In this document: in pieces, positions 40,201 to 46,100 of the stretch
Layout of the letters: each line of letters starts with the position of its first letter
Numbering within the stretch: position 1 is the first letter of the stretch
Assembly: GCA_013433145.1 (NCBI GenBank)
Contig: CM024191.1
Span: 6,712,501 to 6,776,500 of the forward strand
Length of the DNA stretch: 64,000 nt
Direction: 5' to 3'
Source: Ascaris suum
Taxonomy: Eukaryota; Nematoda; Chromadorea; Rhabditida; Ascarididae
Program-made: the position numbers and the translations under genes
Notes under the pieces: generated by a model
What the model was told of the DNA's origin: nothing
The model's database searches: none
The model's input: only the letters and a program-made list of their open reading frames with translations

Positions 40201-42639
40201 CGCCACGACTGTTATCGCTGAGTTCTGAGTTGCATCCTCTTTTCACAGCACTACAAGACGCGCGGCTATTCGCCAGCAATGTTGAGATCGTGGAACGTCG
40301 CTTCGAGGTACTGTTTACTTGCAATCGTTCTGGCACTTGGCGCAATATATAATCCTCGCCGCATTTCCTAGTCCACTGTCTACATAGATACGGCAGAGCA
40401 CAGCCGTGGTGGTCATGATATGAGGAACTCTGTATGGGACACTCTTGAATTTCGGCCATCCATGTAATAAACGGGAGTGAATGCTTGATGCCCAGTGATC
40501 TATTTAATTCTTCTCACTTTTGTACCTTTTCATGATGGAAATCTGAAATTCCAAATATTTATTTCTATAAGAAGGGCATGGAGAATTGCGATGAGATCCT
40601 GAGAGGGTTTTCAGTCTTTCCAACTGTTTCATGTTTTCAATCTTTCTTCCCAACTATTTCATGGTATATAAAAAGGCGATTAGAATGATGTCTCTTTCAC
40701 GGGAAATCCCTCAAACCACATAAAGGCTCTTGCACATTTGAGTTATCTATAGGAGATGTCGATTTCAGAACTTAATCGATTCAATGTCCGCCGAGTTCCG
40801 TGTGCGTGAGGAATTAGTTCGTTCATTGGATATGATATCTCATGAGCTTCGAAGTATTCACGCTGCGTTTGACGGCCAACGCCTATCGGTTCACCGACTT
40901 TTGGTTAGTGTTGCAGTGTTGCTCTTCTTAACTTGTATGATTCACAGAGGCAGTTTTTGAAGAAAAAAATTCCCTGACTTTATTGAATAATCGGAAGTGT
41001 TTATGCACAAGCTTGCACAGAAAATTTTGATGGAAAGAGGGCAAAAAAATTTTTTTAAACCAGGCTAGGACGTTGGAAATTCCCGGACTGTTTCAAGTGC
41101 ATACACAGCAGTGTAACACTGTGGATGTAATGGTGGATTTTGCCAGGATACGGAATCTTCTCCTTTTTTGGTAGCAGTCAGAACTACGTAAACATAGATG
41201 GGCGTGCTGGTAATGTTTTCATGAAAGGTGATACGTCCCTTAAAATCGTTCTGAAGCCTGTTGTGCAAAGATATCCGCGCTTAATCCTTACTAAGGCTCG
41301 CGTGTATTTTATTCATCACCATGCGGTGAACACAGTCCCGATTGCAGTGATAATGAGCGAAAGCGTTTGTTCGCAGGCGAGACCGAGTTTGCCAATCGCC
41401 GGTTTTCGGCGTGACTCATTTGCCAAACGAATCATTGCAAAATTTCTTCCTTATGATGAGTCCTTGTGAATAATGAGGTACTGCCAAGTCTGAGGCAGAC
41501 AACTGTCCAGCTTGAACACGAAATACCAATCATTACATGAAAGTTTGTTGCAGGAGATCAGGCAGCAGCTTCAAGGACTTCGTGCTCATTTAACTCTCCT
41601 CGATGAAGACATCACCAAATTTAATGCTAATCGCCTCTATCTTATAGAAGAGGAGGAAATTTCGACAGGAAGGAATTTCGACCGGTTGCAGCAAATTGAA
41701 GATGCACTCAAATCGGTCGAAGCCGTAGAGGACCAAGTCGGTTATGACATTGAAGCGGCTGCTGAGGTCCTCGCCGCAGTGTTCCCCGATCGTGACCCGA
41801 GGAGTATTATGAGAGAAAAGGGCATTCCCTTCGACGATCTCAGCAGCAGCGATGGCTGCAAATCGGACTTGGAAGTGGAAGTTGAAGAAGGTGCAGCAGC
41901 CGACGTGCCTCTCTCACCTATTCCCGATGATCCAGCACCGGCTCGCTCCCACTACGAGCGACAGCGCTCGCGGTGGAGACGAATTCTTAGAACAGCTTTG
42001 CCTCTGCAGGTGTGTTAGCCGAACAATTTCTATTTCTATCTCACTCCCCTCCTCTCCGTCCTGCTTCTTCCATTTCCCTGTTACAGGGAAGATGGCCCAG
42101 TAGTTTGAAACACTTTCATCTGTCAGTTGCAGATTCTTAGCAAGATTATTTCATAAGAATACGCATAGGCGTGCCTGCGATCTCTGGATTTTCTGCAGAT
42201 AGACCAGTTGGTGAGGACCACCAGTTTCAATCGGCGTGCCTTTGTCATGTGATCTTTCTTTATAAGCAGTATCGTTTTCACGCTCACTATCTAAAACACA
42301 TTAGAAGTTTAAGTTACCGCGCATTTTTTGTAGTCTATTTTGCTTTTTTCCTTCAGATCATTTTACTGCTCCTTCTCAGTTTCTTCGATGATTGTAAAAC
42401 AGCCTGTGAAGTCACGAAAAGTACTTCGACTGGTTTGTAGCAGGAGATACTGATGTTGAAACTAAAATGTAATGAAGCTGAACTTGAATCCATAATTGCA
42501 GGCGATGTTGGTGCTGCTGTTGGGTGCTGCCTGTCTTGTGCCACACTGTGACGACGAATATTGCTGCCAACTGCTCAACAACTTCGCAAGAAGCTTTGAT
42601 CCCTCTTTAGATTTTGTGAACGGGCCTCCTCCTTTCTAG
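1..42639 (+). CDS. anc-1: ANC-1-type giant KASH protein (nesprin/Syne family), 3' part of gene, 46 exons in window
   Basis: This is an outer-nuclear-membrane tether of the LINC complex. The family's C-terminal KASH peptide is held by SUN proteins in the perinuclear space, and an N-terminal actin-binding region anchors nuclei and other organelles. Forty-six exons are visible: 42 in the repeat array and four unique terminal ones. All internal junctions are GT/AG and phase 0. About 7,920 residues are encoded here, almost all Leu/Glu/Gln/Lys-rich helix with no membrane segment until the last two exons. The reading frame is already open at base 1, so the start codon and any CH domains lie upstream. 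The identification rests on the KASH tail and on the near-identical tandem coding repeats, which C. elegans ANC-1 also has (six of about 903 residues, from memory). The repeat here is 1,443 residues. The family assignment is very secure; one-to-one orthology is inferred. Confidence 0.93.
1491..1525. repeat. 7-bp hairpin with an extra right arm, in intron 1 of every array unit
   Basis: TTCATGC, a 6-base loop, then GCATGAA (1504-1510), with GCATGAA again at 1519-1525. The same sequence recurs in intron 1 of units B to F because the introns are homogenised. Confidence 0.5.
7189..7917 (+). CDS. anc-1: Repeat exon 1 (243 aa): start of module 1
   Basis: This exon follows an acceptor reading TTTTTTTATAG and ends at AAT before the donor GTAAGT. 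It opens with GLLVPLEKDVLKEQELL, the module-start signature also seen in exon 4 (second half) and exon 7. The rest is heptad-like helix with a few Pro/Gly breaks. The other copies are 1-682 (truncated), 14424-15152, 21650-22378, 28885-29613 and 36120-36848, with identical protein. No catalytic motif is present; the role is structural, as a helical spacer. Confidence 0.92.
8894..9025 (+). CDS. anc-1: Repeat exon 2 (44 aa)
   Basis: This short phase-0 exon lies between the acceptor TTCTTTCAG and the donor GTACGC. It begins DKLSNAEKLSNKLGSIDEAE and is helical and charged throughout. It follows the longest intron of the unit (976 bp). The other copies are 1659-1790, 16120-16251, 23355-23486, 30590-30721 and 37825-37956. 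Confidence 0.9.
9126..9563 (+). CDS. anc-1: Repeat exon 3 (146 aa)
   Basis: This exon follows a 100-bp intron with acceptor TTTTGCAG and ends at AAG before GTTTGT. It is Ala/Leu/Glu-rich helix with single Pro breaks (APAED, APLDE). The other copies are 1891-2328, 16352-16789, 23587-24024, 30822-31259 and a chimeric one at 38057-38494. In the chimeric copy only the last 18 codons differ, and the exon length is unchanged. Confidence 0.92.
10041..10319 (+). CDS. anc-1: Repeat exon 4 (93 aa): end of module 1 and start of module 2
   Basis: The acceptor is TTCTTTACAG and the donor GTGAAT. The first 48 residues close module 1. The last 45 open module 2 with DLMSLMDNELHDENIL, which aligns with the starts of exons 1 and 7. 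The single-copy 3' end of the gene encodes the same 48 + 45 residues in two exons (40164-40307 and 40769-40903), so an intron at the module boundary is absent here. The other copies are 2806-3084, 17267-17545, 24502-24780 and 31737-32015. Confidence 0.92.
10512..11195 (+). CDS. anc-1: Repeat exon 5 (228 aa), with Lys-rich patch
   Basis: This exon lies between the acceptor TTTTTTCAG and the donor GTGAGT. It is helical, with a basic run (KDKKKISKKQQQ) about two-thirds along, unusual in an otherwise acidic protein. Its start (MPALQAQLGLLESKH) has a diverged counterpart in the terminal exon at 41554. The other copies are 3277-3960, 17738-18421, 24973-25656 and 32208-32891. The upstream intron is open in frame for some distance, so a naive ORF call would start too early; the acceptor fixes the start. 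Confidence 0.92.
11414..12040 (+). CDS. anc-1: Repeat exon 6 (209 aa): end of module 2
   Basis: The acceptor is TGTTTGCAG and the donor GTCAGT. The exon begins with acidic helix (EAIDDKIREKETVEHVQKEI) and ends module 2. The other copies are 4179-4805, 18640-19266, 25875-26501 and 33110-33736. It is followed by a 451-bp intron with a T-run and two copy-specific single-base variants. Confidence 0.92.
12492..13373 (+). CDS. anc-1: Repeat exon 7 (294 aa): start of module 3
   Basis: This is the longest exon of the unit. The acceptor is GTGTTTTTAG and the donor GTTTGT. It opens with ELLTPLTDDVNKQKELL, closely matching the opening of exon 1 and marking the third ancestral module. It is heptad-rich coiled coil throughout. 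The other copies are 5257-6138, 19718-20599, 26953-27834 and 34188-35069. Confidence 0.93.
13573..14130 (+). CDS. anc-1: Repeat exon 8 (186 aa): end of module 3
   Basis: The acceptor is AATTTTCAG and the donor GTCGGC. The exon completes module 3 (294 + 186 = 480 residues). It splices in phase 0 to exon 1 of the next unit across a 293-bp intron, which is what lets units be added in frame. The other copies are 6338-6895, 20799-21356, 28034-28591 and 35269-35826. Confidence 0.92.
14471..21696 (+). repeat. Array unit C (7,226 bp; 9-bp intronic deletion)
   Basis: This unit is nine bases shorter than the others because CTTGACAAA is missing from intron 1 near 15560, just before the TTTCTTTGCAG stretch. 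It also has a private C at 19297 in intron 6. Exons are 14424-15152, 16120-16251, 16352-16789, 17267-17545, 17738-18421, 18640-19266, 19718-20599 and 20799-21356. The coding sequence keeps the same exon lengths and the same protein as the other units. Confidence 0.95.
21697..28931 (+). repeat. Array unit D (7,235 bp)
   Basis: Exons are 21650-22378, 23355-23486, 23587-24024, 24502-24780, 24973-25656, 25875-26501, 26953-27834 and 28034-28591. It carries T at 22908 in intron 1, a variant shared only with unit E, and A at 22797, shared with units C, E and F. I found no difference between D and E, so these two look like the most recent duplicates or the most recently converted pair. Confidence 0.95.
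28932..36166 (+). repeat. Array unit E (7,235 bp), last complete unit
   Basis: Exons are 28885-29613, 30590-30721, 30822-31259, 31737-32015, 32208-32891, 33110-33736, 34188-35069 and 35269-35826. It shares the intron 1 T variant (30143) with unit D. It is the last unit in which all eight exons belong to the homogenised array. Confidence 0.95.
36167..38440 (+). repeat. Array unit F (truncated, about 2.3 kb), ends inside exon 3
   Basis: Exon 1 (36120-36848), exon 2 (37825-37956) and most of exon 3 (from 38057) match the other units. Identity stops abruptly after the codons for EIE at 38440. From 38441 the sequence is a diverged paralogue of the same protein region. At the intron 1 variant sites the unit has A at 37267 and A at 37378, so it resembles unit C without the deletion. 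Confidence 0.93.
38057..38494 (+). CDS. anc-1: Chimeric exon 3 at the 3' edge of the array (146 aa)
   Basis: The first 128 codons are array sequence. The last 18 (LRRRRSFDEVLQDLEALK) replace SKALRPLEEVMHDFNILK of the array; I count six identities in 18. Exon length, phase and the first six bases of the following donor (GTTTGT) are conserved. This exon joins the homogenised array to the diverged terminal repeat. Confidence 0.92.
38495..40163 (+). other. Large intron (1,669 bp) after the array, T-rich on the + strand
   Basis: This corresponds in position to the 477-bp intron 3 of the array units but shares no obvious sequence with it beyond the donor hexamer. It is strikingly T-rich on the coding strand. 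It ends at the acceptor TTTTGCAG. I see no convincing exon inside it. Confidence 0.75.
40164..40307 (+). CDS. anc-1: Terminal exon T1 (48 aa), diverged counterpart of the first half of repeat exon 4
   Basis: This phase-0 exon lies between TTTTGCAG and GTACTG. Its segment RLLSLSSELHPLFTALQDAR aligns without gaps to RLQNLSEQLDPLESAYSDVR of repeat exon 4 (10 of 20 identical). It has exactly the 48-residue length of that half. It is therefore part of an old, non-homogenised copy of the repeat. Confidence 0.88.
40769..40903 (+). CDS. anc-1: Terminal exon T2 (45 aa), diverged counterpart of the second half of repeat exon 4
   Basis: The acceptor is GATTTCAG and the donor GTTAGT, phase 0. It opens with NLIDSMSAEFRVREEL, matching the module-start signature (DLMSLMDNELHDENIL in the array). 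Its 45 residues equal the second half of repeat exon 4. The 461-bp intron before it sits exactly on the module boundary. Confidence 0.87.
41554..42009 (+). CDS. anc-1: Terminal exon T3 (152 aa): last helix, acidic linker and start of KASH
   Basis: The acceptor is TTTGTTGCAG and the donor GTGTGT. The first part (LQGLRAHLTLLDEDI) resembles the start of repeat exon 5. An acidic, Ser/Pro-rich linker follows (SDLEVEVEEG, then PLSPIPDDPAPA). A basic juxtamembrane stretch (RQRSRWRRILRTALPLQ) begins the KASH domain. The membrane span itself is completed by the next exon. Confidence 0.92.
42502..42639 (+). CDS. anc-1: Final exon T4 (45 aa): KASH transmembrane segment and luminal tail
   Basis: The exon encodes AMLVLLLGAACLVP, completing the transmembrane span, then a luminal tail of about 31 residues ending NGPPPF and TAG. 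The PPP motif just before the C-terminal residue is the SUN-binding end of KASH peptides. Counting the last residue as 0, a Cys lies at -23, the position that in human KASH1/KASH2 forms a disulfide with SUN proteins. The acceptor is ATAATTGCAG, and the intron (42010-42501) interrupts the KASH coding region at the start of the membrane span. Confidence 0.96.
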   Translation, partial: AMLVLLLGAACLVPHCDDEYCCQLLNNFARSFDPSLDFVNGPPPF

Positions 42640-42667
42640 AGTTACTTAAGTCTTATGATCTTATGTA

Positions 42668-42693
42668 AATAAACGGCCGAGTGAAAAAATAAA
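42668..42693 (+). terminator. anc-1 poly(A) signals (two AATAAA)
   Basis: AATAAA occurs at 42668-42673 and 42688-42693, 29 and 49 bases after the stop codon. This implies a very short 3' UTR. The second lies only 3 bp from the opposing poly(A) signal of the convergent gene. Confidence 0.75.
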
Positions 42694-42695
42694 CT

Positions 42696-42701
42696 TTTAT
42701 T
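42696..42701 (-). terminator. Poly(A) signal of the convergent Mextli-like gene
   Basis: TTTATT on the + strand reads AATAAA on the minus strand, 272 bases downstream of the minus-strand stop at 42974-42976. Cleavage just beyond it would bring the two transcripts' 3' ends together or make them overlap. Confidence 0.6.
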
Positions 42702-42973
42702 GTTTTTCATCATTTTCAACATCACACCTGCAATGCACGACCGCATTCTTCTTCCAGAGTTCCTCTTAAAAACAATTAACCATGTACACGCATACAATAT
42801 ATCTGAACTTAGATCACGGTTACTGACTTTGAGCGAAATCTTTTTAGCAAACGAGACAGACAGACAGACAAAGCACTTGGCACCAATCTGGGCTTATATT
42901 GAGTGGATATGTTTTACACAAATAGATGTGATAGAAGGCTCTCATTGTTTTTGCTGCTCTGTGTTCACAAAGC

Positions 42974-43145
42974 CTAAGGGCGCATTATTTCGAGTTCGTT
43001 GACTGTTTTCGTCGTTTTCGCATCGAGTCGGCCTGGCGCGGATCGCAATTCGAGCATTTGCGAGCGCGTATAGCGGGCAACCTCAGAAGACTCGAGACGC
43101 GCCAAGTTTGGCGTGCTTCCAGTTTTGCCTGATGAGCGCCATTCG
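42974..43145 (-). CDS. mxt: mxt last exon: eIF4E-binding motif and C-terminus
   Basis: The acceptor is GCTGTTTCAG. The exon encodes EWRSSGKTGSTPNLARL and then RYTRSQMLELRSAPGRL before ending LEIMRP and TAG at 42974-42976. YTRSQML fits the canonical YX4L-phi eIF4E-binding motif with Met at the Leu position. A linker and a second, non-canonical helix would be expected after it in Mextli proteins. Confidence 0.82.
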
Positions 43146-46100
43146 CTGAAACAGCTTCGAATCTCATCTTTATTACAACAAGTGCCGTTAAGTACAAAAC
43201 TGCATTGCCGTACGAAATAGATAAAAATATCAGAGGTACTTTTTGAAAAGATTCGAGCGGACAAGTTTTCGAAATTTGAGAGGTCAGAATACTCCTGCGA
43301 GACAGAATCCTTCGTTGTAAAGATGTGATATTGAAGCAAATAACATATAAAGCTGACTTCGTAGCTGCATGATTCGAGGATGAAGACGAGAGCGGCATCG
43401 ACTTGCGGCGTTCTTTGCGTAACTCGCGTTCCTCCGCCGAAAGTTTCGAGTGACCGCGACCTGCTCTTGTTAAGTATTCGCTCAAAGCTGCCTGAGCTGC
43501 CTAAAATCATATTCAGATGCAACAAAAAGCGATGATGAATATGCCTTCGATTTCATCGATATTTTAATTCGCAAAAAAGAGTTTGCGGTAATCGGGGCTG
43601 TCATTGATTTTTCTTCAAATAAAACTCTCCGCCATATATTCTACCCTCCGTCATATATACTACACATTGATCGTCGCTGTTTATTAAACGTTAACGTTCC
43701 TCCGATAACCAAATCCGATGGCTGCAAATGAAGATACATGTAATACCAGCCTTAAATATGGTAGTACTTGGGCTTTACAACTCAAATCGTAACGCTGAGC
43801 TGTACGATGTAAACCTGAATGCATCTTCACTCAATTAAATTAACCCCGGCGAATGCACAGCTATTAATCGTTTCCACGAAAATAATCACAGCCAATGGTG
43901 TTCAGGAGGATTCAAAAGCAAACTTAAAGACCAAAGAGGGGGTTTCAAAGAGCTTTTTAACTGACTTGAAGGACTTGTGGGTCCGCACAAGACAGCTTCA
44001 AAGTGCCATCTTGAGTTGTTTCAATCGAAATTCCAACATCTTCTTCCTCATTGTCTTCTGCTTCCGGCCCACCGTTGTCCGACTGAAAACATTGACTCTG
44101 ACTTACTGCAACTGATGCTAGAATTGCTTCTATGTCATAAGGAAAGAAAGAAATCATTTCAAGGCGTCGAAATAAAGAAGGAAGTTCCGCATAGAAAATA
44201 ACATAGAAAACGCTAAAACAAATAGAAAATTAGCTTTAAAAAAAAGGAAATTTAAAAAAATAACTAAACAGCTACGACATCATTATATTGCTGACCTGAA
44301 TGCATAACACCGGAGCCTAAAATGATCAACTAGAGAATCCATCACTACCATCAAAATGGAATAATGCATGAGTATAGGAGAGACGTTTTTCAAGCAAAGA
44401 TACGAATAAACAAAGATAGTTTGAAGTTACAGGCGCAATTAACAGAGAATTTGTTCATTTGAAAATCTCTGTTATAAACCAGTGTTACATATGAAGTTCC
44501 GTAAAATGGTGCAATCAGTTACGGCTCTGAGAAGAATATGCTCCCAAGCAAAAAAAGATTTAACTATAAAAAGGGGAATATTAATATACAGGCGAACCAG
44601 CAGGCCTACGTAATATGTTCTTAAAGGCTTTCATCTCCGCATTGAGATAAACCATAGAGCTATTCGAAAATGAATTAGCCATAAAAGAGTTGGAAGAGTA
44701 AGGAGGAAAATCCTGCGATTGATGAGGTTTTCTTTGGAAAAAACCATGCACTTGAAAATGGTAGCGTGAAAAGACACTGTATGAATTGGTGAGTTATGAT
44801 ATCCATCACATCAGAGCAGTTTTGTTCACAACAAAGCGCTTAAGAACGTCTCACCTTCTGACGCTCAGTTTAGAGAAGGAAACTCTAGTCCTACCAAAAT
44901 TTTATCGACTAGTTCATTAGACTATTTCAGCTTGGTCTATCTCAGCATCGGCACAATCAACAATCAAAGACAAAATTTTTCGGAATATTTCTAAACATGG
45001 GTCGAAAAGCACAGATCCGACCGAAATGTTTCTGAGCTGCGGACAGCAACTACAAGTGCATGGGCAACTGCCCACCCACGCTCCTTCCCTCTCAACTTTC
45101 CCCTCTGTTAGCATCGGACTACCGCTTACAGGAGGGCGCTTTCATTGGCTACGCTGGCTGAGAAAAATAATCTACTGCAAGGATTTACCATAAACAAGAA
45201 GAAGAAGGATTCCTGCTCATTGCGACTGCAACTTTCATAACATAAACTCACGAGACTTATATGATAAACCTGGAAGCATTATATGTTTTTTGCAATGTAA
45301 GATAACGCATGTATGTCGCAATTATAGTTGCAAAAGACTAGAAATGAAATATTTAACAGTCAATAAAGCGACAATAGAATGTTAGTAGAAGGGAAACAGA
45401 ATGAAACGAAAAACATAAAGAACACCAGAAACACATGCTTTGAGATGGTTGGGTAAAGAACGAAGATAAAAAGCACAACCTCCTATGAGTACTTCTCAAC
45501 CATAAAGCAGCAATAAACAAACGCGATTCGGAGAGACGTTGCGCCGAATTGTTTGCTCGATAAGGCGCTTCGCATAGTCGATCGACTCTTGGGTGCTGCC
45601 AGTGATAGTTAACGTACGATCCTTGCTTTTAGGATCGACTTTTTGGAATGAAATCACCGTCTTGCTAAGCTCTTCAACCACCGCTACACGACGACCTTTC
45701 ACACCCATTACTGCAACACCACTTTAACAGCTCAAAACAACCTCAGATTTTTTTCAAACTCTTGAGACATTTCATGAAGAAAAATAAAAGCGGGACTCTC
45801 GTGTTTTCAAAAAAGATGCTTCTGTTTTTAGTAAGTAAAATGTCGACCAAAATAAAAAACGTTACTTTCGAATAAATATGGATAATGTTCATAAATTGGT
45901 AGGAAGAATCCCAAACGTCTGCAGCAATAAATCACAAAAACCGTCGAGTTACGCTGAACACAAAGCCATTTCGCTCGTATTAATGCATTTCTACCATGAA
46001 ACGCTAGCCATCTCTTACTTTTTCCGGAATCGCTATTTCGAATAAGCATTTCATCACGTAGTTGTGGCGCTCTATTCTGAGGTGTTTTCAACTTGAGTTT

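Noticed and set aside
41140..41469. 109-aa + strand frame within the intron before T3
   Set aside because: It has no coiled-coil character, lies between a clear donor (40904) and acceptor (41553), and the exon phases join without it.
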